A stretch of DNA of 64,000 bases from Epiperipatus broadwayi (lineage: Eukaryota > Onychophora > Udeonychophora > Euonychophora > Peripatidae): positions 152,501 through 216,500 of the forward strand of contig JAQFVV010013072.1 of NCBI GenBank assembly GCA_028023455.1, in the 5' to 3' direction. Position numbers and translations under genes: made by a program. This document shows positions 37,425 to 51,460 of the stretch, one piece after another. Every line of letters starts with the position of its first letter. The first letter of the stretch is position 1. Under the pieces are notes generated by a model. That model ran no database searches. It had not been told where the DNA came from and saw only the letters and a list, made by a program, of their open reading frames with translations.

Positions 37425-37615
37425 TTAAATTAGAATCTGCAAATCATTTCCAAATATTAATAGATTTTGAACATGAGTCAATTTTTTTAAAAAATCAATA
37501 GGAACATAACAGATACATTTTTAAAATGGCAACAAATATAGCAGGTTCAAAAAAGCAGCAATTGACCAGTGAAATTTCTACTGAGACATTTGAAGAAAAA
37601 ATGAATACGAATATA
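37425..37615 (+). pseudogene. RTE retrotransposon internal (linker) fragment
   Basis: Aligns with 28990-29190: AAATTTAAATTAGAA, TTAATAGATTTTGAACATGA, AATAGGAACATAACAGATAC, and AAATTTCTACTGAGAC followed by GAAGAAAAAATGAATACGA. This corresponds to the linker between endonuclease and RT. Both ends are cut off, and the adjoining minus-strand open frame begins within 40 bases. Confidence 0.75.
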
Positions 37616-37648
37616 TATATTATAACAGGACAACTCTAACAACCTTAC

Positions 37649-37978
37649 CTGCCATATCTTGTTGTGGCACCAGATATAATGGATGACCACAGTCCAAAAA
37701 TACGCTTGGATACCTCTAACAACTGTAACATCTTCATGGCTAATACATTGTGTGCCAGATATAATGGAACCTGCCACCTCAAAGTTAATGGTGCCATATT
37801 TACAAGAACCACAACGTACACCATATGATGACTGAATATGACTAAGTAATTGGATAACTTGGATGAACTGTGTCAACCTACTACAACAAGTCATATCATA
37901 ACTTTGTGATTCGACAACACATTTAGGTGTGTCAGATGTTTTAGAATTAGCAATGACAGATAATAAAGGGGACGCATC
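37649..37978 (-). other. Unrecognised 110-codon open stretch ending at a splice-donor-like site
   Basis: On the minus strand a frame is open from a TGA at 37979-37981 and stays open through 37649. There ATGGCAG is followed by GTAAGGTT, a near-consensus splice donor. The peptide is Cys- and Ser-containing (SDTPKCVVESQSYDMTCC, VRCGSCKYGTINFEVAGS) and less Ile/Lys/Asn-biased than noise frames here. Two similar words, ATTATATCTGGCACACAATG and ATTATATCTGGTGCCACAAC, suggest an internal duplication. I do not recognise the protein and saw no clear acceptor upstream. It could be an exon of an unseen gene, a transposon exon or chance. Confidence 0.25.
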
Positions 37979-38094
37979 TCACTACTATCAGATCTGAGCC
38001 TTCAAATAGTGCTACAGATGTCACAATGAAATGCCCAGTTCCAAGTCACATTTACTTTTAATATTCTAACCTATAATTTACTTAAAAATAATTC

Positions 38095-38245
38095 AATGTA
38101 ACCTGGACCAGCGCATATCCATTACATCTCCCTTATAAACCCCATTATACCATGGAATTCGAACTCAGGGAGTTCTTACAATCAGCTCTCTTCAGGGATG
38201 GACCTACTCAATTATAATCTAAATCTGCACATATATATAAGCCCA
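38095..38245 (-). repeat. Possible tRNA-derived SINE remnant
   Basis: The minus strand has GAGTTCGAATTCC, a strong B-box match, about 25-30 bases after GAGAGCTGATTGTAAG, an A-box-like word. It is followed by a body with CTGGTCCAGGTTAC. TAACCTGGACCA recurs near 54899, so a small family may exist. Confidence 0.3.
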
Positions 38246-38274
38246 GATGTAGGAAAATATTGATGATGATAAAT

Positions 38275-38450
38275 TATTTATAAAAGCAATACATAATGAT
38301 GATGATGATCATCAAACCTATAGTAGTGTACATTCATAATGTGATGATGATGATCAATATCTAATAGTTTCAATGCATAGTAGTGATGATGGTGATGAAC
38401 ATCTGTTGGTATAAATGCATAGTGATGATGGTGATGACCAAACAGAGATC
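38275..38450. repeat. GAT-rich minisatellite-like tract
   Basis: Three imperfect modules of GATGATGATG(G)TGATGA followed by ATCA/ACA, then AATGCATAGTAGTG or similar, at about 38290, 38340 and 38395. Confidence 0.6.
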
Positions 38451-40430
38451 AGATTGATTTAAACAACTAATTTATTAACAACATATATAAAGAATATAAA
38501 TGTTTACAAACAAAAATAATAAAAGATTAATATTTAGATATCAAAAAATGGTTTCCTTATCATCATGGTGACTTCATATAAGAAAACAAAACATAATAAT
38601 TTGACTTATATTATGTACATTATATTCTGTAATTTACTAAATATATATATAAACATAACACAAAATAAAGAAAATCACACTAAGAATTCATTAATTATAA
38701 TATTATCCCATTAGAATAATTATTACAATGTGTATTATCACTATAAATGCCCACCCCCATTTATCTATATGTAGGTTAAAGTTATGGTAGAAATTAATGA
38801 TAGCTAAAGACCATTTATTCAGAAGGATTAATTATATATTCAGAATAAATAAAATTACAAGTAAATATTAGTAAAATTGATTAGTATATTATCTATCTAG
38901 TCTTGTTGTCTTAAAGTCTTTCCCTCAATATTATATATATATAAAAAATCTTACTTGGGAAAAGGTCACCTGGATGGATTACTTTTGACTTCTAGAGGAA
39001 TCTAAAAATTTACTTTATTTAAAAATTATATACATATATCTCTATCTATATTAATTGAAGAGGATTCATTTGTAAATTTACATCAATAAGAATTTTTCCA
39101 TCCATTGGTTCACCTTTAAGTTGTAGATCGAATTTGGAAAAATACATTTTAAACACACAATAAAAAAAAAATACATCAACTTTCAAATAAAAAATTACAA
39201 AAGTAAAAAATATATATATATATAATCATCACGTGAATTAAGTATATGATTTCTCTTGAGTAAAGCAAGCATTCAGTCAATAAAAGAAAAATGTCAATAT
39301 CCATGGCAAAGTTCCATTTCACCAACTTTGTTGTTGTTATTTATATATATGAAATAGCTTTCCTCATCGGATGAATCCATGGGAAAATGGTAGTGCACCA
39401 GCGTTTCCAAAATAGACATTTTGATGACAGATGTTATAATTTCATAATCACGCACTGACGTAGAATTTAGTTAGAAACGTCCCACAGTATTTAATTTTCT
39501 ACCCCGAATATATCATAATGTTTCCTGTATTATACCGTATATTATAACTTAGCTTGATTATATATATATAAAATAGCTTTTAAAAAAAACAGTTATTTTT
39601 ACTTTTTTAGTATTCAGATTTCCTTTGCATTAATATTTCTATAATGAATTTAACTTATAAAAGAACTTGATTGATTAATCGTTCATTACTATTAATTTTA
39701 AATTAAGGTTTAACTTCTGGAAACAGCAAACATTTTTCCCTTAACTGTCAAAAAGTTATTTTCATTTTTGAGAAGAAACAAAAACTTAACTTTCTTGCTG
39801 CCTTCCTAATTCCCGGTCTCTCGATTGTCTGCTTTTTTTTTTTCAATTGTAAAGAGAAGCGCTCTTTCATCACGTGACTACTAAAAAAAAAACCATATAA
39901 TTGCAACTTGAAAATAATAAAAAAATCGCATTTGAAAATATCATATTTATTATTCCAAATTTGACCATTTATTAAATCTTGACCTCATATAAATTTAATC
40001 TTTATGTCTGTCTATGTCAGTCAATTAGTATTTTTTTAATTAATAAAATTAAATGAATAAAAAAATAGGAAAACAATTAATTTCTACCAATAAACGAACA
40101 TATTATTTTCTATGCATTTTGTTTATCTACATATATATACACACAATGTAAACAAACAATTTATTTACTTACGATAGATAAAAAAAAACATTAATCTCTC
40201 AAATATATCAGTGTATATGTATGTTTATGAAGTTATATATTACATTTATATAATCAAGTATGTAAGATATTTATTTTTCCTACCACTGGGTTTGAATTCA
40301 GATATTGAAGAAGACATTGGGACAGGTTTGTATAAGCTAGTTGTAAGCCTTCTCTTACAACATATATATATATTAAATACTGCTTAATGCTATACTAGTA
40401 ATGATAACTAAAATTAAAAAAATAATATAA
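38451..40430. other. AT-rich DNA, no gene seen
   Basis: Short TA runs at several places, and at about 39370-39540 a slightly less AT-rich patch containing TAGAAACGTCCCACAG. No protein or RNA gene is recognised. Confidence 0.5.
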
Positions 40431-40632
40431 CATTACAAAATTAGCCAAAAAACAAATTTTTTCTAAAATTCTCTCATGATTATGGTTTCATCTCTTAACA
40501 AATATACTTTCTCAAGTGAAATCACTTGAGGAAGTTTATCACCCTAGAAGGTCCATTTTTTAACAGATAAACCCATAGTCATGAAAGAATTTTAGTAAAA
40601 TGTTGTCTTTTCGCTAATTTTGTAATGTAATA
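40431..40632. repeat. Small foldback palindrome
   Basis: Arms of about 90 bases: CATTACAAAATTAGCCAAAA at the left and TTTTCGCTAATTTTGTAATG at the right. AAAATTCTCTCATGATTATGG matches ATAGTCATGAAAGAATTTTA in reverse, closing near TCAAGTGAAATCACTTGA at about 40510. It resembles a MITE or an inverted repeat of unknown family, with no other copy seen here. Confidence 0.7.
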
Positions 40633-43600
40633 TAATTTTCTATTATATATATTATATCCTCAAAAATGGATGATGAATCCATAATCTTATAGGACATTTT
40701 TAAAGCCAATTTCTAACTATAAAACAATAATGAGAAGTTCTCAAAATTTTGTGATAAATAAGAACAAAAGACAAACAATTGAGGCAAATGTGTTCTATAA
40801 GGAAGTGAATTTACCAAAGTAACTTGCAATACATATATTCTATTTCCATATAAAATAAATGTTAATATTATTTCATACTTTAATAATATATATAATTTGA
40901 AATAAATAAATTTCTCAAAGTACATATGCTACTATTCTTAATATATTTTAAGTAAATATTTTTTAATATATTTCTTACTTTAAGAACTAATTAAGTATAA
41001 ATTAATCTGTGTTTAATCTAAGGCTAACAATTTTAAAATTATATAACTAATGGTTTGTCTCAGGATTATGAATCAATTGTAATCATTTACATAAAATAAG
41101 AAAATAAATGTAGTGATGTAACATTTATTCATTAATTTATGGTATGATAGATGTAAAATGAAATTTTATGTATATCATTTTACTCTATACCTTTGTATTT
41201 CAGATAGCAGTGGTAACAATAATGATGTATCCAATTCAAATAAATTTATGTGTAATCTAATATTTTAGAAATATGACCTTTATTTCATAAATATGTAGTG
41301 TCAGTGGTTTTAATAATGACAAAATAGAAGTATTAAAATTAGCAATTGCTTTATTGTAAAATATATAAATAAATAATGACTGAATAATAACAAACATAAT
41401 TATAAAAATTATATAAAACAACCAATAAATAGTAACATTTGTTCTCTGTCTAATCTAAGCTTAGGATATGAAAGTGTGTAATTATACAGTATTACAAAGA
41501 CCCTAACACTCCATTGGAGTAGGTTACATATTATTTAAAAATCCTCAATTTAAATACTGGAGGATATTAATAATAATCATAATAAATGTTTCCTATTGCT
41601 TTTAATTTGTTTGTTCCCAATAACTAACTAATCAATAACTAATCACCTTGGCTTACTTATACTGGATAAGTGTTTCATTCTTTTAAAAACGTGAAATTAT
41701 TTGTATAGCACTCTTAAATGATATTTAAAATATGTGGTTTATTTATTATACTTTATATCTTTTACTGGATTCATTTGTTAAGCTTCTATATTATTTAAAA
41801 ACTTAATATTTCATTAGGAGTAAAACTCTATTAACAAATTATAATTCATATCATTAGGAAGCCTGATTGCATATCATAGCATTTTAAAAAATTAATATAA
41901 ACATATAGGAGTTATAAATAAAATATTCCTAATAGACCTAATTATCTAATTAAGGATGATTAACTTCTAATAAATTTGAGTTTGAAATTTAAGAATCAAT
42001 AAAACATATAAATTCAATATAACAAATTTTATATAAGTTTAAAAGTTATTTACTTTAATACAACCTGGCTCCAATGTAAATCATATATTTAATCATACTC
42101 AATATCATAAATAATAAAATTTATAAAATTGTTACCTGTACATTCATGTAATAATAATAACTGGAAAAATTTAATATTTCTTTATTACATTAATAATAGT
42201 AACTCTAACTAAATAAGAAAAAATTATAATAAAGTTCACTAAGTAATTCATTAGTCTATACTCCAACAGTGATAAATGATTAAAATTTACCCCTTGGAAA
42301 TATTTACACTTGTATAATATTTCAATGTTTTTGGAAATTCACAGGAACATTCTAATAAAAGCATCATTCTTTTGTAAATTTAATTCTTATTGGAACTTAA
42401 TATGAAGATTAATAAAATTCAACTAAGCAAATTTGTTAATCCAATGTTGTTTATATTTGAACACAATCTATTTTAAGATTTTCTGAAAATTTTGACTTTT
42501 ATAATATTTAATATTTTGCATTCATAATCTATAATTTATTGGTAATGTTAAAATATTAGGCATTTATGATTTATAATCCATTTCTTCAAGCACAGGAGGT
42601 AAATCATAGTTTATTATATAAAGGGGAAGCAATTTTAATCCATTTGCAAAACACTATAACTTTACATCCAAGTAACTGGCATTCAACACTTATTTAATTA
42701 AAAGTATTTTATTAATCCATCCATTAGTATACAGAGATTTAATCATATATTACTATATAGTTCAGGTTGTCTGTATTATATATGACCAAGCAATAGGCTA
42801 TAATCCATAAACCAATTGTTTTCATTGATTAATTAAAATTCAGCATTTCACCAAGCTATGAAGTTTATAACTATATATTTGAATTGAAATTTATTACATA
42901 AACTTTTTTTCAATAATTCATGATAAGGTAATCCATAATATTCAGACAAGATATTTATATTTTTTTAAATAAAAAGGAAAGTTGTTTCGCCATTATTTTT
43001 AGCAAGATATAAGTGACCTGATTGAAGTTATTAGGCATATCCCATGAATAAATTTATAGTTTCAATAAACAATTCATTATAATAAATGACATTTTCTTGA
43101 AATAATAATCAGTAATAATTTGTTTATTTGTTGTTGTTTATCTTTTTTTTTCTTAATCTGGGGAGAAGAAAACATTTTTGCCAATCTAAGAAAAATACCT
43201 AGAATGAGATGATCTATTTACTCATAGTAATGACGGCAAACAAAATGGCTATTTTAAAGTTTTAACTTGCCTGGATTTTGAATGCACTAAAATTTTGTGA
43301 AAATTAAGTGATTTTTTGAAGTACCAGTATTTATACCTTTTGGTCAGCTAATGTCTGGATTAACTCATATTTCCTGTTATGCTTTGATGCTTCCTTATTG
43401 TTACAGGAAAATTTAGAAGAATCATCAAGGTTACAGAGGATGCAGTTGATAGATGCTGTCTGGTTTTTGAATTAATGTGTCAATTTTTCTAGATGCTGTT
43501 CAAAATGAAAGGAAAAAATAATAATAATAATAATTTCAAACTTTTCAATAACTTCATTTCATTCCGGTTTAAAATAATTTTATAATCACTTATTTAAAAC

Positions 43601-46600
43601 AAATAATCTATAAAACTAAAAAGTTTTCAGATATTTATTCTGCTTAATTTTAAATTGAACTTTTAATTAAATTACACTATTAAATAAATATCTTTTAAAT
43701 TAATCAAATTAAACCAATTTTGTTAAATCTAAACACAAACTTCCATGCACACACATAAAATATAAGAACTGTTTGTTCTACACCTTATAGTGAAATGTAA
43801 TTACTTTCTTTTAATATATTCTGTGTTGTAATTTGAGAATTATTATTCTAATCTGTATTTCTTTGTAAAATATTTAATTTTATATGTGTGTATACTTCAA
43901 TTTGTCTCTACAGTTTCATATCATTTGTCTTTAATTATAAGAATGACACAATACAAATGCATTGATTAGAAAATCTGCTTGGGAAGACATTTTAAAATTC
44001 TTTATAAAATTATATTTTCTCTTAAGCATTAATATGATAGACTTTTGAAGTTAATTTTTATTATATTATATGCTATTTAACCAATGTTAGTGGTGATTAT
44101 ACAGTATTTGCTTAACCATAAAAAATTAAAATCAATACAGTTTTTACAGTTTTTGAATTATACTAGAAAATTACAATAGTAACTGTATGGTTGTAATATA
44201 TATAACCTTTACATGAAATAATAAATTATCAAGTCCAGTATCTCTATAATGTACAGTAATCTGTATTAAAATTAATAAAATTGTAATTCCACAAAGGGTC
44301 TAATATTAATATTTCAGATTATAAAATAAAAATGTTTCACAAATAAAATAGATAGATAATCAATGGAAAATTTACCATATCTTAAAAAAATTTATTCAGG
44401 TTTGGCACATGGATAAATGTAAAAAGTTGTCTAAACAGAATGATAAAAAAAATTGTTAGAAATCTTTGTTTCATATACTGGTAATTCAAAAATTAAATAT
44501 GAGTAAAAAAAAAAAAAATTAGAAAACTTTATTTCAAATTTAGTAAAAAACCATTTGTCATATTATCCCTGAACTTGTTCATGCAGAATAAAATGAAAAA
44601 TATTTTACTAAATAATTGTATTAAAATGCAGCTGTGTGTAAAACAAAATATAATAAAAAATGTATATAACTCAATTTTCATTTAAAATATTACAAGCTGA
44701 TAAACATCTTAGTCATTTTTTCTGAAAAGATATCTAGGTCTTAATTAATCTTGTTGGGTTTTTTCAGATTTTTTTTTCATCCTATTTTTTGTTCAAAAAA
44801 CTTATTTTCTATTTTATCGTTATATTTTTTACATAGTTTATTAAAATTATAAATTCAAGTAATGAAAATATAGAGAAATAATATTATATTTTGCTCCAAG
44901 CTCCCCATCAAATATCATATACAGCAGTTAATAGCTCATGTTTTGTTTATGAGTTTTGAGTACAATACCATACATATTTATTATTTACTCTACTATTTTG
45001 CAGATAAATAATATTTTCAATACACACTTATATAATACAGTTGTTGTTTTTATATAGTACAAAGATTATAATATGAACAAAAAATTTAAAAAACAATAAT
45101 ATAATAATTATCAATTGTAAATTGAGAAAACTTATGTATATATATTATTGTAATAACTATGGTATGTTTTCTTACGCAAATTCATTCAAATAATAATAAT
45201 AACTTATTATTTTATTTGTTTTTTTCTTAAAGAAAATGAACAGTGAAGAATCTGATTATTGAGCTGAAACTATTTTTGTATCAGAATAACCCAGTTTGCT
45301 TTGTGATATTGTTTTTTTCTGAATAATTTTTTTTTTAATTCTATGAAAAAGTGGCAGCAGCTTAATTATTGGTGGTATGACTTCTTTAGTTGTTTTGATA
45401 TTTTTACTCTGAATGGACTTTGCATTCTATGTAATTATTGTTATTTCCAATAATGGCTTGGAGTTATCCATTTTAAATTTTCAGTTAAATTCTTCATACA
45501 GACTTTAAACATTCTGATACAATAGAATAATATTTACAAAAACAATTTACCATTTCCTATCTTCTTTCAATAAATTCAAAATCTTATTGAAAATTTTATT
45601 TTTTGTCATGGTTACAATTTTCACCATTTAGAAGTGCAAACAGCAATAATATAAATATGCTTTTTTTTCTTTCCATTAGTTTTTTAATAGATTATTCTTT
45701 TTGAAATGCAGTCCACTTTGTATATGATTTTTTCTTTCACTATTAAATAGATAGCTTTCATTTTATCACTTAAGCCTCCTAAAAAATAAAAAGATGGTGG
45801 AAAATAAAGGTATTATTCATTGGTGGCCTTTTCAAATGACCATATAATTATGGTTTGAGGTTTTTTTTGTTTATTGTTTAAGAATTTACTGACCAATATG
45901 TATTATTAGAGAGGTGAGTTTTATAGTGGCAATCTAAAAAAATAATTTCCTGAGTACAATCTAAAACTTTTTTCACAATTTCTCCACTTTAAATTTAAAT
46001 TTAATTTATGGACATTGCAAATAAATGGACTATCACTGCAATGCATGAACTTTTTTTGGAAATGTATTTATATAATTGTGTGTGCATGTTGGTATATATG
46101 GTTATACTTTGGTCTATGGTAGACAATTGTTAGAAAAAGATCTGTCGCATCTAATATTTTTTTTACAAAAAAAAAAAAAGAATTATAATTTTAAATAAAT
46201 GGACTTACAAAAATGTTCCAAGATATATAGCAATACATATAATTAATAATAATATAAGCTTCTAAAAAATAAGTGATTGAATAATTGATATTAAATAGGA
46301 ATATAAAATAGAAAGAATTTAGTCTGAATGAATATCTTTGTTAAATATTAAAAAAAAAGTTGATAATGTTTATCATTCATCTTTAATTGGATATCTCCTG
46401 TTATGCAAATCCATACATGTTAATAACTATACCTCTACTTATTAATATTATTATTGTTGTTGTATAATAAAAGGATAGAATCAAAGATGAATAGCAAATA
46501 TTATTTATCTAAACTATTTCTCTAATCCTGTTTAGTAAATAATTACTACCTCTTTAGAAAACTGTATTATCATAATTTAAGAATTAATTTTTAGTTATTT

Positions 46601-49543
46601 AAATTCAGTATATGTAATAATTAGGAATTAAGAACAAAATTTCTACTTCAAAATAACAAATTCTGATAGAGAGTGCTGGTGTTTATTTTGTTGTCTTCTG
46701 CACTAATTTGAACTTTTGATGTTTTTGTTAAAATTAACTAATTAAGAGTTAGTTTTGTTGCTGTTTTTTTATTAATTATAAATAATACTACTACAATGCC
46801 ACTTGATTTTCAAAACTTATTTATATTAACAAGAGCTTTTCTCCTGCCTGTACTTATTTCTATATATACTTGATAGTAAAATAATGAATTAAACATGGTT
46901 GCCAAGTCCATAACTGTATTAATTGTGGTTTTTAATCTCTCAATTTTTTATTGATAATAGCAAAACCCAAAAACTGATCTGGGAATGAGAATTAAATTGC
47001 ATTACTATCTAGTGATTACTGATAACTCGATTTTTTGCTCTGTGTGGTTTAGTGCTTCTGGTAGAGTAGCAGAAGTCAGAAGCCCAGGCTTTATGGATTG
47101 AAACTGCTACTCCAGCACCATTGATGCTCAAATTTGTTACAAGTTCTTGAACAATAAACCTTTAGTTATATTTATGGTGATAGAACATTGAAAACAGAAA
47201 TTCTCTCTTTATAAATAACTTGAATATGGTTATTGTTTTATATATAAATATAATACTGGTTAAAATGTCAATTCATTACTCATTTTTAAAACATAGATGA
47301 CTTAAATATATTTAAAAACGGCATTAAACGTGAAAAAGAAAGATGAAGTTAGATTACTGTTTATGTTTAATGAATTTAAAGTTTATATCTGGATTAGGAA
47401 TATGATAATCTCTAGCCCACTAACTGTTAATTAATAATCATTAATGTGTTAATCTAAAGCATATAGTATCAAAGTTGTGATGGCAGAAAGTTAGACACAT
47501 GTAAGTCAAATTTTAATAAATATAATTTGTTCTTTTTTTCTGTTACAATAATTTTAATTCTCGTTACAATAAATTATCTGTAGCATATGTTTAATAACTA
47601 ATTAGTAACAAAAAGTCTATGTATATAATATAATATTTATAAATAAATGCAAGAAAATAATAAAACAATATCAGAAATTAATATTTATAAACATAAATGT
47701 AATATCAATGTATTTAAAAGTTGATATTAATAAAGTACATTCAATACATTTATATATATTGTAGACTAAAATTTACAAAAAGAAAACATGCTTCGTCAAT
47801 CTTTTTAGACGAATTTCTCGATCAATAAAAAAAAAAAAAAGAATACTTGTATAAAAGCATTTTGCAATATTTTAAACAATATTATTGTATGTGAATGTGT
47901 GTGAATGAATGATTTTTTTAAATATTTATTTAAAAGAATAATAGAAAATGAAAAAAAGAGAATTGTTTGTATTTTACAAAAGTTTTAATAATAACATTTA
48001 AGTTATCTACCTGAAGCAGATAAGAGTTATCTAAATATTTAGTGAGTAATTTGCTATTACTGCTGATTTATGAACACTGATTTTGTGTTACTATTGTAAG
48101 ACTTCTTAAAAGGTTTTGAATAAGTATTAAACTTTTAATACAAAGCAAAATTATAGATCAGAATATAAAAATAAAAAAGTTTTTTTTTGCTTGAATACAT
48201 TATCATTTTTGTTTTTTAAAATTATTTTTCTTCTCTAAAGATTTCGGATTATTTAATTTGTAATTATTCTAATTACATGAAAGTTTCTAAAATAATGCAA
48301 AATAAAATCAATTATATATTTTTAAATATCATTAAAAGAAAAATAGAAAGGAAAATTTAACGGTAATTATAATCAAAATTAGTAATAAGAACTGTTTATT
48401 AGTGCAGTAACTTATTTTGTTAAATACTTATTGAAATGTATTGTTTAAAAGAAAAATCCGTCTATTTGTAAAAATATTACATTAAAATGAAGAATGCTTA
48501 TAAAAGATAATTTGATAATTATTTTATTATATAGTCAGTGTGAGCGGAGTTGTTTAATGCATTCGCAGAATTGCACATTCACAATGTAATGTTTTACTGT
48601 CACCTGGTGTAAAGTAACAAAAATTACAGATTGGTCAATTAAGTAGACAGGTGTAATCAACATTCCTTTTGGTATTTAAACACAATATGAATTCTGCATA
48701 ACTAATACTAATATCACAGTTTTTATATGATAAGATAATAGATATCAAACAACTTCAAATCAAAGTTGCAGAGTCTAAAAATTCTATACAATTGATAAAA
48801 CCTAGTCTTTTTATTTTCATCACTCAAAAATTAAGGTCTTCTACAATCTTTTTTGCCACTGAAAAACAACTTAGAACAAACTTCATAATTATGAGGTATT
48901 AAAGATAATTTTAACAATTAAGTGCCAAGATTTTTTTCCCATGTAAAATGAAATTATGTACCATGGAAAGCAGTATATTTGAGAGTCATTCTTCAAGTTC
49001 TTCATTAGTAGATTTACCTTGCATGGTTTAGTGCAATGGCATAGTATCTGCATCTGGAATATAGTGCATATTTTTTTATTTCCAAACAATATCACATTTG
49101 ATTATTATTTATTAATAGAATTCAAGATTCATAATCTATTAGTAGTTGAGGAAAATAAGAACAAAATGATTTGATCAGTTAAAAACAGTTGTCCTCCACC
49201 TGCCATTTTGTATCTGAAATGTTTTTTGACTCTAAAGAATTTGCCTCTACAATAAATAAATGGTAAGAAAGTATAAAACTAGTGCTTAAAATATTCTATT
49301 AAAAAATTCTACTACTTTTTAAAGTTATATCTGCCAATGGTACTGCTATTTCAATAATAATTAATAGTTTTTCATCTTCCTAGTTGCTTTTACATTGCTA
49401 TCACATGCCACAAAATTTTATTCATGTTTTGCAGCTATTACAAGATAGCAAAAATGAAAGCTAATTCCTAGTGATAGGATAGCTAAGCCATTTAAAATAA
49501 AAACTAGTTTTGATTGTATTTTCTATTTTTTATGGCCTTGATA
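40633..49543. other. Long AT-rich stretch, no gene seen
   Basis: About 8.9 kb of AT-rich sequence with many homopolymer runs and a short (AAT)n at 43518. I read both strands for degenerate protein. The minus strand between 45250 and 46140 has some longer open pieces but no motif I can assign. Short TA and T-rich tracts are common. No foldback of the families above was noticed. Confidence 0.45.
47040..47125 (+). repeat. tRNA-like block, possible SINE head
   Basis: TGGTTTAGTGCTTCTGGTAG resembles a D-arm/A-box region, GGATTGAAACTGC about 50 bases later resembles a B-box, and CAGCACCA follows. This local island is far less AT-rich than its surroundings. The cloverleaf stems are poor, so a SINE remnant is more likely than a tRNA gene. 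Confidence 0.3.
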
Positions 49544-49965
49544 TTAAACCATCAAACATCGCAAATCACCATTCTTTATGTTTGCACAAGCTGATTTTTA
49601 CAGTGGCAAAACTCTCTATACAGTAGCACCACTCAGTGCAAGCCAGAAAAATCAATGGATGCAAGAAGGTTTGTGCATAAAACCCCTATCTTGGGCCTAT
49701 TCATTCAATATTTCCAGATTAGTTTCTAGCAATCCTCCTGCAGTCACCTTTTACTTTTTAGCTAACTATAACATTTTAAGTTCAAAATGAAAACACAATA
49801 ATGTTTTCAAGCTAAGCTCATCAGCTTGTATAGTTGTATAGATTTGAATTCAGTTTAGTATTCATATTTTTTCATGACTTTGGTTCTTTAAAAACCACAG
49901 TCAGCATAATTCTATTGGGCAGGAATGGCATTAAACCATTAAACATCACATGATTACTATTACTT
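49544..49965 (+). repeat. Family A repeat, single unit with terminal direct repeat
   Basis: The unit begins TTAAACCATCAAACATCGCA (49544) and the same start recurs at 49931 (TTAAACCATTAAACATCACA), a 387-base period. At least part of a second tandem unit is therefore present. Landmarks: CACTCAGTGCAAGCCAGAAA, TTGTGCATAAAACCCC, CATTCAATATTTCCAGATTA, TTGAATTCAGTTTAGTATTC. The hammerhead region is deleted after AGTTTCTAG, which explains the shorter period. The right end abuts the LINE relic within about 10 bases. Confidence 0.8.
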
Positions 49966-51460
49966 TAAAGGAAATAGACAAGATTACAGTAATTAATGTA
50001 GAATATCCTTAATATCCATTACAATAAAAATGCTTGCAATGATTTTATTGAATAGATTGCTTCCAAACATAAATAAATGGTTACCAGAGACTCAATGTAG
50101 TTTTAGAAAATCAATGCGATTGGGTTTTGTTATCAGGCAAATGCAAAAAAAGTGAAACAAAATAGTGATTTATATATTGCTTCGATTGATTTAGTCAAGG
50201 TATTTAACTCAATTAATAGAATAGGTCTATAGGATTTTTGAAATTAGTTAGTTGTACAGAAAAGTTTATGTGGCCTTTACATGATGGAAAAAAAGTGGAT
50301 GTTATTACCGGTGGGAAAAAAATCTGAGACATCTGAAATAGAAAATGATGTTGTGCAAGAATGTATGTTTGCTCCAATATTGTTTTTAAGTTTTAGGATA
50401 GGGATTTTTGGAAATGAATTTGGGGTCAAAATGTGATATAGGCTTGTTGGTGAAATATTAATTTAAATTGATTAAAAATAAAAACAAGAACTTTATCTTT
50501 CTAAATTGTAGATTTATAGTATGCTTATGACTGTGTTATTTTTTTACTTTTATTATTTTGCAATTTAAAAGATGATCTGTTGAATGTATTTAATGTTTTG
50601 AATATAATAATAAAGATTTTGGTTTAAAAATTAATATTTAAAAAAAAACAATTTCTTTATCAACTAATGATGGAAAAAAATCATTAGCAACTTATAGCTT
50701 GGATGATTATTGAAAATGTAATTCAACTTAAATATCTAGAATGGTAGACTTAGATGTTGGAGTGCAGCACAAGTCCAATATAGTGATGATGTTTCAAACA
50801 AGTTAAAAGATATGGTATTTAATAACAGAAAAATAAGTACTGTGACTAAATTACTTGCATATAAAGCTGTTAATTCACCTAATTTATTGCATAAAGATAA
50901 GACTTGGACACTACTGAAACCAATGTAAAATTAACAAAGTTTCATTTAAGGATATTTTGTAAATTTTTTAAATACAATGGCAAGAACATAAGATAAATCA
51001 ATATATTATTCAATTTTGTGGATTTGATACAAGAGTATCCACTATTATAAAAATCACATCTTCATTGAATTTGACATGTAAATAAATGAATGATATAAGA
51101 TTTTCTAAAAGAGCATTTTACAGAGAACCTGAATATGGTTCATGAAAAAGATAAAAATAAGTGCAATATTAATTGTGTTCATTGGGAAGATATAGCAAAA
51201 AACATTGGAGAACTACAATTGACATGAAATTAAAATATTTTAGAAAGTACAGCTTTCTGTAGAAGAAATCCCATCACAAAATATCAAGTAACAAGAAAAA
51301 TGGATTGGTATGTTTTAAATGCCGACTTAATAGTAGTTCATAAGTTTATATCATCTTTTATGTAATATTATATTTTTTGTTTGTTTTTATTTTTTCTCTT
51401 AGAATTAGAATGATCATATTTATTTTTCTGCAGATGATGATGATGTATAATAAATAATAA
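49966..51460 (+). pseudogene. Second non-LTR retrotransposon (LINE) relic, RT to 3' end
   Basis: Frameshifted translation gives KGNRQDYSN then CRISLISI and LLNRLLPNINKWLPETQCSF (RT blocks 1-2), DLYIASIDLVKVFNSINR (motif A, family reading FIDLTKAFDT), and VVQECMFAPILF (motif B, family VKQGCVLAP). Further on are YKAVNSPNLLHKDKTWTL (family YRAVVLPTLLYACETWT), CKFFKYNGKNIR-like sequence, a WRTTIDMKLKYF block, and a C-terminal VCFKCRL knuckle region. It ends near 51445 with a GATGATGATGAT tail. It is clearly different from the RTE copies. I cannot assign the clade with certainty. The 5' part is missing where the family A repeat begins. Confidence 0.75.

Noticed and set aside
45250-46140. Possible transposase on the minus strand
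   Set aside because: Some open pieces, but no motif of any transposase or RT family could be read in order.
48540-48700. Short inverted words around 48600-48660
   Set aside because: Only a few bases pair; not distinguishable from chance in AT-rich DNA.
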